Below, piece by piece: positions 17,552-29,256 of a stretch of 64,000 nt of DNA. A model generated the notes under the pieces. It was given only the letters and a program-made list of their open reading frames with translations. It searched no databases and was not told where the DNA came from. Made by a program: the position numbers and the translations under genes. Location of the stretch: positions 1-64,000 of the forward strand of contig JANYBW010000073.1 of the NCBI GenBank assembly GCA_025360585.1, in the 5' to 3' direction. This DNA comes from Actinomycetes bacterium. GTDB lineage: Bacteria > Actinomycetota > Acidimicrobiia > IMCC26256 > PALSA-610. The stretch's first letter is position 1. Every line of letters begins with the position of its first letter.

Positions 17552-18724
17552 ATGCACTATGCGATCGTTTTGTTCGTTGCTCTAGCAGCGACGGCGACTG
17601 CGACTCCGTTAGTCACGATGTTTGCGAAGCGCTTTGGAATTTTGAAGGCGCCCGGCCCGGCAAACAGTCGGCACGTTCACACTCGACCATTACCCGACAT
17701 CGGTGGAGTGGCCTTATTTATTGGGTTTTTGACCGCGATGATCGTTGCGTCGCAGATGCATCAATTTCATGCCGTGTTCGCGAGCGGCTCTGAACCTTTG
17801 GGTGTGGTGATCGGCGCGGCAGTGATGTTCTTTGTCGGGCTCCTCGATGACATCAACGACGTGTCGCCACCAGCGAAACTCGCGGGCATGGTGCTCGCTG
17901 CGAGCATCATGGCTCGCTTCGGCGTGCAGATGTTTTACTTCCGCGTGCCGTTTCATTTCCGGCATCTCGATCTGATCGTGTTGTCGTCGGACATTTCGCC
18001 GCTCGTCACCGTGCTCTGGGTCGTGTTAATGGCGAACGCCATCAACCTGATCGATGGCCTGGACGGGCTGGCCGCGGGCATCGTGATGATCGGCGGAGTT
18101 GCCTTCTATCTCTTTGCCCGGCAGCTGTACTCGAACGGTTACCTCGATGGCTCCAACGTTGGGCCGCTGGTCGCGATCATCGCGGTGGGGATTTGCCTTG
18201 GCTTCCTGCCCTACAACTGGTCGCCGGCGCGCATCATCATGGGTGACAGCGGTGCGCTGTTTTTGGGACTGCTCATGGCCGTGCCGACGATCACTGTTGG
18301 CGGACGAACCGGCCCGGACGCGAATTTCTTTGGGAACTCGTATTTCTTTTTCGCTCCGCTGCTGATTCCACTGTTCATTCTTGGAGTGCCCGTCGCCGAC
18401 ACAGTATTTTCATTTTGCCGACGCATTCTTTCGGGCCGAGGATTCGCGCAGGCTGATCGCAAGCACATGCACCACCGACTGATGGAGATGGGGCACGGGC
18501 CACGGCGAGCGGTATTCATTTTGTGGGCGTGGACCGCGTTGTTGTCCGGCGCCGCGCTCGTGCCGCTGTACACGCGCCGATTTCGGGCCCTGCTGCCATT
18601 CGCCGGAGGTGCCTTGTTGCTTTTGCTATACATCTTGTTTCACCCCGGGGTACGCACAGTGCGGGCGCGAAGGGGACAAAAGCTCCACCCCAGCCACCCC
18701 AGCCACCCCAACCAAGACCGCTAA
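17552..18724 (+). CDS. Undecaprenyl-phosphate GlcNAc-1-phosphate transferase (WecA/TagO/Rfe family)
   Basis: A 390-residue polytopic membrane enzyme of the MraY/WecA family. It transfers a HexNAc-1-phosphate to undecaprenyl (or decaprenyl) phosphate, starting arabinogalactan-, teichoic acid- or O-antigen-like polymers. Motifs include RHVHTRPLPDIGGVA, GLLDDINDVSP, NAINLIDGLDGLAAG (catalytic Asp region), MGDSGALFLG and the cytoplasmic HMHHRLMEMGHG His loop. The C-terminus ends in a short HPSHPSHPN repeat. Its position directly before the ATP synthase operon matches Mycobacterium rfe-atpI-atpB. Confidence 0.92.
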   Translation: MHYAIVLFVALAATATATPLVTMFAKRFGILKAPGPANSRHVHTRPLPDIGGVALFIGFLTAMIVASQMHQFHAVFASGSEPLGVVIGAAVMFFVGLLDDINDVSPPAKLAGMVLAASIMARFGVQMFYFRVPFHFRHLDLIVLSSDISPLVTVLWVVLMANAINLIDGLDGLAAGIVMIGGVAFYLFARQLYSNGYLDGSNVGPLVAIIAVGICLGFLPYNWSPARIIMGDSGALFLGLLMAVPTITVGGRTGPDANFFGNSYFFFAPLLIPLFILGVPVADTVFSFCRRILSGRGFAQADRKHMHHRLMEMGHGPRRAVFILWAWTALLSGAALVPLYTRRFRALLPFAGGALLLLLYILFHPGVRTVRARRGQKLHPSHPSHPNQDR

Positions 18725-18921
18725 CCAACCCAACCCACCTTTCCCGGAGCTTTTCGTTCGGAAACCGCAAGTGTGCGCCCACCAAAATCTTGGGACGGGA
18801 TTTTCTTGGCGCTCGTTTGGCGCCCTCAGCATCTGCTCAGATAGATTGGGAATACTTTCACAAGCGGTCCGCGCAACGAGGCGCGACCAAGCGAAGTGAC
18901 AAGACGAAGGGCCACTGGTTC
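18725..18921 (+). promoter_or_regulatory. 197-bp leader of the ATP synthase operon
   Basis: This gene-free stretch probably ends the wecA-like transcript and begins the atp transcript. It holds an inverted repeat AAAATC...GATTTT, a small GGCGC/GCGCC hairpin and an AT-richer segment ATAGATTGGGAATACTTT that could include a -10. A GAAGGG ribosome-binding site lies about 10 nt before the first gene's GTG. No -35 could be assigned with confidence. Confidence 0.35.
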
Positions 18922-19281
18922 GTGAGCAAGTTGCAACGGCGAGCGCGCAAAAGTCGCGACAGAGTGCAGGGCGAAAGCGATGCATTCAGCCAAGCGATGA
19001 CGTTTGCGTGCGGCCCCGTGATGTTTGGCTTGTTGGGCCGTTGGCTTGATTCGGTCGCGGGTACTTCACCCTGGCTGCTGCTCGCTGGAATTGCGCTCGG
19101 GATCTTTGGTTCATCGGCCACGTTGTATTACCGCTACCAAGCCCGAATGATGCAGCTCGACGCACCGAAACCCTGGAATCAGCCGACGTTCGCGAACCTT
19201 GCGAGCGCGTCACAGCGTGATATCGCTGAGGCCCCACTCGATGTTGATGCGTACATAAATACGGCCGAGGCTTCGGCATGA
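18922..19281 (+). CDS. atpZ: AtpZ/AtpI-family small membrane protein
   Basis: A 119-residue protein with a basic N-terminus and two membrane helices (FACGPVMFGLLGRWLD and PWLLLAGIALGIFGSSATLYY) joined by a short loop. This is the arrangement of the AtpZ/AtpI accessory family that helps assemble the c-ring or import Mg2+/Ca2+. GTG 18922 is preferred; the open frame continues upstream without homology-like content. The stop overlaps the next gene (ATGA 19278-19281). Confidence 0.75.
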   Translation: MSKLQRRARKSRDRVQGESDAFSQAMTFACGPVMFGLLGRWLDSVAGTSPWLLLAGIALGIFGSSATLYYRYQARMMQLDAPKPWNQPTFANLASASQRDIAEAPLDVDAYINTAEASA

Positions 19282-19721
19282 GCGCGATCTTTTCGCCGGT
19301 CGCCAACGCGGAACAGCGTATTGAAATGGAGATCGCTCGCGATCTCGCGAAGCACGCGGTGTACCTGGCTCCTGTGGCAATAGTTGCCGGTTTTGTTGCC
19401 GCTCGCGGTGCTGGCGCGCTCGGAGCACTGATTGCGCTCGTGGTGATCGCTGGCAATTTTTTGATCTCGGCTGCGATGCTCGGATGGGCTGCACGAGTAT
19501 CCACGGGAGCGCTTACCGCGACCGCGCTCGGTGGCTTTGTTGTGCGACTCGGAATAATTACTGTCGTTGGAATCGGCGTGAAGCAACTCCACTCTGTACA
19601 TTTTCCCACGTTCTGCATTGTGCTGATTGCTGCACATCTCGGACTCCTGTTTCTTGAACTCCGCCACGTGAGCCTCACGCTGGCGCATCCCGGCCTCAAG
19701 CCCGAAAAGGAGAAAGCGTGA
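19278..19721 (+). CDS. atpI: ATP synthase I-like membrane protein
   Basis: A 147-residue protein with four predicted membrane helices and an amphipathic N-terminus. It resembles ATP synthase subunit I-like proteins encoded before atpB in actinobacteria. It likely assists F0 assembly. It overlaps atpZ by 4 nt and its TGA overlaps the atpB GTG start (GTGA), so the three are translationally coupled. Confidence 0.75.
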   Translation: MSAIFSPVANAEQRIEMEIARDLAKHAVYLAPVAIVAGFVAARGAGALGALIALVVIAGNFLISAAMLGWAARVSTGALTATALGGFVVRLGIITVVGIGVKQLHSVHFPTFCIVLIAAHLGLLFLELRHVSLTLAHPGLKPEKEKA

Positions 19722-20518
19722 CCATCGCCGCGCTGTTCCCCCACGGAATCTCAGAGCTCTTCCAATGGAAGGGTCTCATCGCAAACGACACGATCTTCGA
19801 GATCAACAAGACGGTCATTATGGCCATGGTCTCGACCGTGATTTGTATGTATATCTTTTTCGTCGGAAGTCGGAAAAAGGCGTTGGTCCCGACCGGGATT
19901 CAGAACTTCGCCGAGTTCGGCTACGAAACCATCGAACAGCAAATCGCGGTGCCCGTCATTGGCGATCACCCGCACGGCTACGGCAAATCATGGGCGCCGT
20001 TTCTGACCGGAACGTTCTTTTTCATTTTCTTCATGAACATCTGGAGTACCGCTCCGTTCATTCAATTCCCCGCAACGGCACGGATCGCAATTCCGATGTT
20101 GCTCTCCCTCATCACGTGGGTGATCTTCATCGCGGTTGGGTTCAAACACCAGGGTCCGTTGTACATCTTTAAGGCCTGCTTGCCGCCAGGCGTTCCAAAA
20201 CCCCTGTACGTGTTGGTGTTTCCGATCGAGTTGGTATCGAAGTTCTTGGTTCGCCCGTTTTCGTTGACGGTGCGGCTCTTCGCCAACATGGTTGCGGGGC
20301 ACGTCCTCATCGCCGTATTCGCGCTGATGAGCGACCAGCTCCTCACTTCCGCGAACAACGCCAAACACGTTTGGTATCAGTCGATCATCGCGCCGCTGCC
20401 GTTTTTGATGCTCATCTTCATGACCGTCTTCGAGCTGCTCGTGGCTGTACTGCAGGCATATATCTTCACCACACTGACTGCCGTATTCATTGGTGAATCG
20501 GCCAGCGAAGAGCACTAA
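19718..20518 (+). CDS. atpB: ATP synthase F0 subunit a
   Basis: A 266-residue integral membrane proton-channel subunit. The family signature LTVRLFANMVAGHVLIAVF contains the essential Arg that faces the c-ring, and the last helices end with LQAYIFTTLTAVFIGESASEEH. It works with the c-ring to couple proton flow to rotation. The start is GTG 19718. Confidence 0.95.
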   Translation: MTIAALFPHGISELFQWKGLIANDTIFEINKTVIMAMVSTVICMYIFFVGSRKKALVPTGIQNFAEFGYETIEQQIAVPVIGDHPHGYGKSWAPFLTGTFFFIFFMNIWSTAPFIQFPATARIAIPMLLSLITWVIFIAVGFKHQGPLYIFKACLPPGVPKPLYVLVFPIELVSKFLVRPFSLTVRLFANMVAGHVLIAVFALMSDQLLTSANNAKHVWYQSIIAPLPFLMLIFMTVFELLVAVLQAYIFTTLTAVFIGESASEEH

Positions 20519-20574
20519 ATCGCAACACCCGCAATCGCAACACTTCTAACCACCGCAGAGCAACACCTTTCTAA

Positions 20575-20832
<258 letters not shown>

Positions 20833-20864
20833 TCCGACGTCGCAAGGAAGGGAACGAGCGCATC

Positions 20865-21569
20865 ATGCGTCTCCGACACAAAATTATTGCTGGCTTTGCG
20901 CTGGCGATCCCAATGGTGATGGTGCCCGCCGCGGCAGCGTCGGCAGAAACCGCTGCGTTGCCAGTACCCGCCGAGATCGGCGAGTGTAAAGGCGCGGAAG
21001 TTCAAGAGATCGTGACGCTCAGCGCCGAAGGCAAAAACGCCGACGCCATGAAAAAGGTTGAGGACTGCTATTCCGCAGCGAGCCCGATTCTACCCAAGAC
21101 CAGCGAACTGATCTGGGGCGGCATCGCCTGGCTGTTGGTAATGGTTGTCGTTGTCAAGGCCGCAGTGCCGATGATGCAAAAGACCATGGCTGCTCGCACC
21201 GAAAAGATCAAGGGCGACCTTGATGCCGCTGAAGCGGCGAAGAACTCGGCCAATGCCGAACTCGCGGACTACCGAGCCAAGCTTGCCGATGCGCAAAGCG
21301 AAGCGAACCGCATCATCGATGAGGCTCGTCAATCAGCCGAGGGTGTTCGCAAGGATCTCATCGCTCGTGCCGAGACTGAAGCCGCAGAAATTCGCACTCG
21401 TGCGAACGATGAAGTACGGATCGCGAGCGAGCGTGCGATGGCCGATCTGCGTCAACAAGTTGCATCGATGTCGGTAGACCTCGCGGGCAAGATCGTGGAA
21501 AAGAACCTCGATCAAGCGACCCAGCAACAGCTCATCGACAGCTATATCAACAGCGTCGGAAGCAACTAG
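20865..21569 (+). CDS. atpF: ATP synthase F0 subunit b with N-terminal signal-like extension
   Basis: A 234-residue peripheral-stalk subunit. The membrane helix (about 84-104, WGGIAWLLVMVVVVKAAVP) and the long charged coiled coil that follows are standard. Before them lies an unusual extension: a signal-peptide-like segment (about 1-27, ending AAAASA) and about 55 extracytoplasmic residues with Cys41 and Cys68. Ordinary b subunits have only a few residues before the helix. An upstream AAGGAAGGG supports this start, and the gap to atpE is only 32 nt. Confidence 0.92.
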   Translation: MRLRHKIIAGFALAIPMVMVPAAAASAETAALPVPAEIGECKGAEVQEIVTLSAEGKNADAMKKVEDCYSAASPILPKTSELIWGGIAWLLVMVVVVKAAVPMMQKTMAARTEKIKGDLDAAEAAKNSANAELADYRAKLADAQSEANRIIDEARQSAEGVRKDLIARAETEAAEIRTRANDEVRIASERAMADLRQQVASMSVDLAGKIVEKNLDQATQQQLIDSYINSVGSN

Positions 21570-21637
21570 GCGCATGTCGTTCTCCCCTAGCGTTAGCTCC
21601 GCACGGCGTAGCCTCCCAGAGAGCGGGAGCGATAAGC

Positions 21638-22168
21638 ATGTCTAGTACCAGCCTGATTGACGCATACGCACGGGCGATCAGCGAGATCGTTGCAGCCGAA
21701 GGTTTCAGCGCCGAGGTCGAAGATGAGCTCTTTCGTTTCGCTCGTACGTTTGAGGGCAGCGATTCGCTGCGCTCCGCATTGACCGACACGTCGGTTCCTG
21801 CGGAACGTCGCTTGGCGCTCGCCGACGATTTGCTCGGCGCGAAGGCGCTGTCGGTGACCACCGCGGTGGTTGGATTCATCGTCAGCATCGGCCGCGCAAA
21901 CGATCTGCCCGCAATCGTCGATCGGTTTGTAGAACTTGCGGCCGCGACCCGAAGTCACGAAGTGGCAGAAGTTCGTTCCGCAGTCGCGCTCACGGACGCG
22001 CAGACCACGCAACTTGCAGCGTCGCTTTCGCAAGCGACGGGCAAACGCGTGGAGGTCAAAGTGATTGTTGATGAAAGTGTGCTCGGGGGCCTCGTGGCTC
22101 GCGTGGGCGACACCGTCATTGACGGCACAGTCCGGCACCGTTTGGATCAACTAAAGGATTCCATCTGA
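21638..22168 (+). CDS. atpH: ATP synthase F1 subunit delta
   Basis: A 176-residue subunit linking F1 to the b stalk. [17 protein letters not shown] at the N-terminus and [31 protein letters not shown] at the C-terminus match the OSCP/delta family. In mycobacteria b and delta are fused in a second b protein; here delta is separate and of standard length. Its stop overlaps the atpA start as TGATG. Confidence 0.94.
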   Translation: MSSTSLIDAYARAISEIVAAEGFSAEVEDELFRFARTFEGSDSLRSALTDTSVPAERRLALADDLLGAKALSVTTAVVGFIVSIGRANDLPAIVDRFVELAAATRSHEVAEVRSAVALTDAQTTQLAASLSQATGKRVEVKVIVDESVLGGLVARVGDTVIDGTVRHRLDQLKDSI

Positions 22169-23766
22169 TGGCTGAACTCACCATCGACGCAAGTGAAATT
22201 GCTGCCGCGCTACAAAAGCACGTCAACAGCTTTTCGCCCGTTACTGCTAAAGAACAGGTCGGGCGTGTGCTCGAGGTCGCCGACGGTGTGGCTCGAGTAC
22301 AAGGCCTTCCGAACGCCGCGGTCAACGAACTGCTCGAGTTCGAAGGCGGCAAACTCGGGTTGGCATTGAACCTCGACGAAGACGCCATCGGCGCAGTTGT
22401 ACTGGGTGCCGCAGACAGTATTGAAGAAGGCGACTCGGTCAAAGCAACCGGCCGCATTCTGTCAGTACCGGTTGGCGACGCAATGCTTGGGCGTGTAGTC
22501 GACGGCCTCGGTAACCCCATCGACGGCAAGGGTGCCATCGTTGGCTCTATCGATCGCCGCATGGAAATTCAGGCGCCGGGCATTGTTGGGCGTAAGCCAG
22601 TGCACGAGCCCCTTCAAAGTGGTATTAAAGCCATCGACGCGATGACCCCGGTTGGCCGCGGCCAGCGCCAGCTCATCATCGGTGACCGTAAGACGGGCAA
22701 AACCACCGTCGCCATCGACACGATCTTGAACCAAAAGGGTCAGGGCGTGAAGTGCATCTACGTGGCGATTGGCCAGAAAGCATCGACAGTTGCTACGACG
22801 GTTGCGACCCTCGAAAAGCACGGCGCGATGGAATACACCGTTGTGGTGAATGCTCCGGCCGGCGTCGAAGCTGTCTTCAAATATCTCGCCCCTTACGCCG
22901 GTTGCGCGATGGGCATGCACTGGATGGAAAACGGCGAGGCCGCGTTGGTGGTCTACGACGACCTTTCCAAACAAGCCGAGGCCTACCGCCAGATGGCGTT
23001 GCTCCTGCGTCGCCCGCCGGGCCGTGAGGCGTACCCTGGCGACGTCTTTTACCTCCACTCGCGTTTGTTGGAACGCGCCGCGAAGCTCAGCGACGAATTG
23101 GGTGCGGGCTCATTGACTGCGCTGCCCGTCATCGAAACCAAGGCTGGCGACGTTTCCGCGTATATCCCGACAAACGTCATCTCGATCACCGATGGCCAGA
23201 TCTACCTCCAAGACGACTTGTTCAAGTCGGGTGTTCGTCCTGCGGTCGACGTGGGTATTTCGGTGAGCCGGGTCGGTGGTGCTGCCCAGACCAAAGCGAT
23301 GAAAGCCGTCGCCGGTACCTTGAAACTCGATCTCGCGCAGTTCCGTGAGCTCGAAGCGTTCGCGACCTTTGGTTCCGAGCTCGACGCAGTTTCAAAGAGC
23401 CAGCTCGAGCGCGGCTACCGCCTCGTGGAATTGTTGAAGCAGAACCTCAACAGCCCGATGTCGATGGAGGAGCAAGTCATCTCAATCTTCGCAGGCACCA
23501 AGGGTTACCTCGATGATGTGAATGTCACCGACGTCCGCCGTTTCGAAGCTGAGCTCCTTGAGTTCATGCGCTCACAACGATCGGAAGTTCTCAGCTCAAT
23601 CCGCACTTCTGGCGCGATGGACGAAGCAGCAGTGACCGCGGCCGTTACTGATTTCAAAGCTCGTTTCGTTGCTGGCGACGGCAAAGGCGAAGATGAGCTG
23701 AAACACCTTGATGGCGAAGCGATCCAGGCTGCGGCCCACGACGCTTTTGATGGTGTGAACGGCTAG
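22168..23766 (+). CDS. atpA: ATP synthase F1 subunit alpha
   Basis: A 532-residue non-catalytic nucleotide-binding subunit. The P-loop GDRKTGKTT, the domain around [11 protein letters not shown], and [32 protein letters not shown] are typical of alpha. It forms the hexamer with beta. The length fits actinobacterial alpha subunits, which tend to carry a C-terminal extension. Confidence 0.97.
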   Translation: MAELTIDASEIAAALQKHVNSFSPVTAKEQVGRVLEVADGVARVQGLPNAAVNELLEFEGGKLGLALNLDEDAIGAVVLGAADSIEEGDSVKATGRILSVPVGDAMLGRVVDGLGNPIDGKGAIVGSIDRRMEIQAPGIVGRKPVHEPLQSGIKAIDAMTPVGRGQRQLIIGDRKTGKTTVAIDTILNQKGQGVKCIYVAIGQKASTVATTVATLEKHGAMEYTVVVNAPAGVEAVFKYLAPYAGCAMGMHWMENGEAALVVYDDLSKQAEAYRQMALLLRRPPGREAYPGDVFYLHSRLLERAAKLSDELGAGSLTALPVIETKAGDVSAYIPTNVISITDGQIYLQDDLFKSGVRPAVDVGISVSRVGGAAQTKAMKAVAGTLKLDLAQFRELEAFATFGSELDAVSKSQLERGYRLVELLKQNLNSPMSMEEQVISIFAGTKGYLDDVNVTDVRRFEAELLEFMRSQRSEVLSSIRTSGAMDEAAVTAAVTDFKARFVAGDGKGEDELKHLDGEAIQAAAHDAFDGVNG

Positions 23767-23768
23767 TC

Positions 23769-26151
<2,383 letters not shown>

Positions 26152-26200
26152 GGCATCACCGAAAGCCCCTTGGGGCGCGAGCCGGCGAGCGGGGGACTAG

Positions 26201-26593
26201 ATGAGCTTTGCCGTACAGCTTGTCTCGCCGGAGAAGGTGTTGTACGAAGGCGATGCGAAGTACGTTTCGGCGCGCACGTTGGGTGGCGGTGATATCGGCT
26301 TCGAACCGGGCCACGCCCCGTTCTTAGCTGCGCTGCAGACGTGGCCCGTTCGCGTGTTGGGTACCGATGGCTCGGAGCTAAAGATCGCCTGTCACGGTGG
26401 CTTCGTCCAGGTCGATGCCGCGAAAATCGTAATCCTCAGCGACGTTGCCGAACTTGCCGCCGATATTGATGTCGTACGTGCCCAGGTGGCGAAAACCGCA
26501 GCAGAATCAGCACTTTCTGCGAACGCCGACGATCGCGATGCGAAAGCCGCGCTCGCCCGAGCAACTACCCGTCTTGAAGTTGCGTCCGCGTAA
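26201..26593 (+). CDS. atpC: ATP synthase F1 subunit epsilon
   Basis: A 130-residue subunit. The N-terminal beta sandwich has the signature EKVLYEGDAKYVSARTLGGGDIGFEPGHAPFLAAL, and a short Ala-rich C-terminal helical part follows. It tunes ATP hydrolysis and closes the operon. A convergent copper gene follows. Confidence 0.93.
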   Translation: MSFAVQLVSPEKVLYEGDAKYVSARTLGGGDIGFEPGHAPFLAALQTWPVRVLGTDGSELKIACHGGFVQVDAAKIVILSDVAELAADIDVVRAQVAKTAAESALSANADDRDAKAALARATTRLEVASA

Positions 26594-26706
26594 TTTCGCG
26601 AACGCAACGGATTCTCCCAGCAGAGCCCGCTGAACTGCGCGGAGTCCGTTGCCGTAACCGCACGGCACTGCAAGGTGCTCGATCGGGAGGCTGCGAGTTG
26701 CGGTGC

Positions 26707-26734
26707 GGTGGCCAACAGTTGTTTGGCAACCACC
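26707..26734. terminator. Imperfect hairpin after atpC
   Basis: GGTGGCCAA...TTGGCAACCACC forms a 9-bp stem with a small bulge and a 7-nt loop between the convergent atpC and ycnI-like genes. A second small hairpin, CGTAGG-TCT-CCTACG (26752-26766), overlaps the ycnI-like stop. Neither has a T-run, so the assignment is weak. Confidence 0.35.
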
Positions 26735-26761
26735 ACGTTCGACTCCCTCGGCGTAGGTCTC

Positions 26762-27484
26762 CTACGGCTTGGCGCGGCTCTTCATTGCGAACATCAACCC
26801 GCCGCCGAGAACGATCGCAGCCACGACGATTCCAACGATCGCTGCGGTATTGCCGCCGTCACTCTTTTTGGCCGGTGCCTTTGTTGTGGTCGTCGTCATG
26901 TCGTGGGATCCGCCGCTGTGGTCCATTCCACTCGTCGTTGTCGCGTCGTGGGATCCGCCTTGATGATCATGGGCCCCATCGCCTGCGGTTGTGGTCGATC
27001 CGCTTGTGCCTTTAGCGAGAATGTCGATGACCGGGCCGGGGCTAGCGGGTTCAGGGCCGCCGACGGGATTGTCGTCGACCCAGTTGGTAGTAGCACCGTC
27101 GCTGTAGGTCTGTACAACCTTGAACTGGAGGCGGCCCGCGGTGCTCGGAAGGGGTCCGAGGGTGATCGCCAAGTTTGCGCTGTCCGCGAGCTGCGGACCG
27201 GAGTACGTGAGGCCGGACGCTTGCGAACCGATATTTCCGCTGACCGCAACGACGGTCCACCCGGTGGGCGCCGGCGCTGCAATCACTGTGAGCGGCTCGG
27301 AGAAACGCACGTCAAGCTTCGTCGTACCCGCGGTCTTGCTTTCGTCTTCGACGAACAAATTGAATTTCACTGTCGCGCCGGCGTTCGCCGATGCTGGTTG
27401 AAACTCCGCGTGGGCGAAGGCCGGCACTGTTGTGGCAACCAATGTCGCAAGAGAGATGGTGATTGCAGCGATTGGGCGTTTCAT
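26762..27484 (-). CDS. YcnI-like (DUF1775) copper protein
   Basis: A 240-residue exported protein. After a signal peptide (about 1-24) the mature chain begins with His25 (HAEFQPASANAG). In YcnI a mature N-terminal His forms a Cu(II) brace. A Trp in PTGWTVVAV is likely the conserved Cu-site residue. A His/Met-rich linker (GDGAHDHQGGSHD..., GMDHSGGSHDM) and one C-terminal membrane helix follow. It lies 31 nt after the CopC-CopD gene behind an AAAGGAC site, as in B. subtilis ycnJ-ycnI, and probably passes copper to CopD or extracellular cuproenzymes. Confidence 0.85.
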   Translation of the reverse strand: MKRPIAAITISLATLVATTVPAFAHAEFQPASANAGATVKFNLFVEDESKTAGTTKLDVRFSEPLTVIAAPAPTGWTVVAVSGNIGSQASGLTYSGPQLADSANLAITLGPLPSTAGRLQFKVVQTYSDGATTNWVDDNPVGGPEPASPGPVIDILAKGTSGSTTTAGDGAHDHQGGSHDATTTSGMDHSGGSHDMTTTTTKAPAKKSDGGNTAAIVGIVVAAIVLGGGLMFAMKSRAKP

Positions 27485-27515
27485 GATTGTCCTTTGGTGA
27501 ATACTGGCGTTGCGT

Positions 27516-29195
27516 CTATTGCAACATCGCGGTGGTGGAAAACGTGAACGAGGAGAATGGATCGGGCAACGCGCGTATCGCGATGGTCCAAGCGCCAGGC
27601 GATGGAATCACCAAAGATTTCGACATGTACATCGAACCTTTTTGCGTGAAGTCGATAGTCAAAGGATCGATCGCTCCGGATGTGGGGCGCATGGTCACTT
27701 CGAGTTTGTCGAGCTTCGCCGGTGAGTGGTGATCGTCCAAGACCTGAATCATCAACATCGTGGAACCCGACGAAGCGGGGTTTAGTTGAATCGCGAATGT
27801 GTATCCGTGCGAAACGATTGTCGTGTCGAAGGATCGCGTCGCTGGAGTTGTTGCAGCCGCTTTGAGATCTTGGGGTGGCGGCGCGTTCACGAGGAGCGCA
27901 GTGAGCGAGATAACGATTGCTGCTCCGATGGTTTCGACGGCGACCATGGAACGCAGCTTCTTGCCGTCAACATTCTCCGCGAGCGTGAGCTTGCGACTGT
28001 GATTCGCGAACGCCAAAATCATCGCAATCACAACAACTTTCGCGATGAGCAATCGACCATAGGTACTGGACCAGAGGTCTGAGATCGCCGCGAGTTGGCG
28101 AACGGCTTGCAGCGATCCGGTGCTCGCAACCACGACAACCGCGATGAACGCAACCTTGGAGAACCGCTTGGCTGCGCCGCCGTGATGTTCGACTTCGGTG
28201 TTCGTCAACGCCACAAACACCAACGCGACCAGACCACCGATCCACGCCGAGGCCGCGATGATGTGTGCAGTATCGAGACCCATCGCGAGGTTTTGCCAGC
28301 GGCCGCTGCGGGGATGGCCGTTCAACGAAAATGTCGCAGCGAGCGCGATTGCCCATGCCCACACCATCGTGAGACCAGCGGCCCGGTGCGTACGCAGACG
28401 ATGGCGGGCGAACACGAGAATCCCCACCAGACACAATCCGAAACGGATCGTGAGCTCTTTGCCGTGATCGGTATGCAGCGCTGAGCGGAAGTGAGCGAAG
28501 CTGGTTATATCTCCGAAGGACCCACCCGACGTGAACGCGTGGATGGCAAAGCATTGCGCGATCGCAGCAACGCCCAACACGAACAGCGCAACGCCGCTGA
28601 GCATCTGCGCACGTCTGCTCCCGGCGAGCCAGGCTCCGCAGATCGCGACGAACAAAACCGATCCCACCGCGATCGTGAACGCCCCGAACGCGACTGCTCG
28701 CAGCACACCGACGTAGATGCCGACCGCTCGCGACGTGGAGCCGTGGTCGAGGAGGTGAGAATGATCTCCGCCGCTTGGTGCTCCAACGCTGAAGATCCGA
28801 ACTCCTCGGATTGAATGCCCGTCAGTCGACTCAACCCGGTACGTGACGGTATACGTGCCTCGACCCAGGTGCGGAGGTTGAATTTCGATGCGGGTACCGC
28901 CAGCTTGCAACGTCGGCTTCGGGATCGAAACCTTCTGTTGATGCGGGTCGAACAACTGCGGCAACTGAGCGGTGAAAGCAACTGGAGAACTGAACGTCAA
29001 CGAAATTGTCGGCGGCGAAACCGCCACGACGGCATTTGCGTCGGGCACCGACGATTCCAATACCGCGTGGGCTGACGCGGCGGTAGCGTTGGCCAACAGC
29101 GAGAGGAATGTGAGGGCCAGGACCGCTCCGCTGCGGCCGATTACAGCCATTCGTCGGGATGGTGAACGTGGTGCCCACGCGGTCCGAGTTCTCAC
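27516..29195 (-). CDS. CopC-CopD fusion copper transporter (YcnJ-like)
   Basis: A 559-residue protein. A signal segment is followed by a CopC beta-sandwich beginning AHAVLESSVPDANAVV, whose first His is a copper ligand, with a second His in STDGHSIRGV. Next comes a CopD-type domain of about eight membrane helices with HAFTSGG, ALHTDHGKE and HIIAASAWIGGL. A final extracytoplasmic beta-rich domain of about 100 residues resembles the C-terminal part of YcnJ. It is probably a copper importer or copper-handling protein. The start is GTG 29195; an internal ATG at 29150 is possible. Confidence 0.88.
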   Translation of the reverse strand: MRTRTAWAPRSPSRRMAVIGRSGAVLALTFLSLLANATAASAHAVLESSVPDANAVVAVSPPTISLTFSSPVAFTAQLPQLFDPHQQKVSIPKPTLQAGGTRIEIQPPHLGRGTYTVTYRVESTDGHSIRGVRIFSVGAPSGGDHSHLLDHGSTSRAVGIYVGVLRAVAFGAFTIAVGSVLFVAICGAWLAGSRRAQMLSGVALFVLGVAAIAQCFAIHAFTSGGSFGDITSFAHFRSALHTDHGKELTIRFGLCLVGILVFARHRLRTHRAAGLTMVWAWAIALAATFSLNGHPRSGRWQNLAMGLDTAHIIAASAWIGGLVALVFVALTNTEVEHHGGAAKRFSKVAFIAVVVVASTGSLQAVRQLAAISDLWSSTYGRLLIAKVVVIAMILAFANHSRKLTLAENVDGKKLRSMVAVETIGAAIVISLTALLVNAPPPQDLKAAATTPATRSFDTTIVSHGYTFAIQLNPASSGSTMLMIQVLDDHHSPAKLDKLEVTMRPTSGAIDPLTIDFTQKGSMYMSKSLVIPSPGAWTIAIRALPDPFSSFTFSTTAMLQ

Positions 29196-29213
29196 GAGGC
29201 TTAGTCGCTATTG

Positions 29214-29246
29214 GTTTCCAATAAGTTCCAAGTATCTGTTGGAAAC
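29214..29246 (-). promoter_or_regulatory. Inverted repeat upstream of copC-copD
   Basis: GTTTCCAA (29214-29221) and TTGGAAAC (29239-29246) form a perfect 8+8 inverted repeat with a 17-nt spacer. On the minus strand a third half-site TTGGAAC lies 10 bp from the last one, giving helical phasing. It sits 19 bp upstream of the copC-copD start and looks like an operator for a copper-responsive or other regulator (inference). Confidence 0.45.
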
Positions 29247-29256
29247 ATTTCGACGG

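Noticed and set aside
18523-18921. Upstream extension of the atpZ frame
   Set aside because: Low-complexity and overlapping the end of the wecA-like gene; the membrane protein proper begins at GTG 18922.
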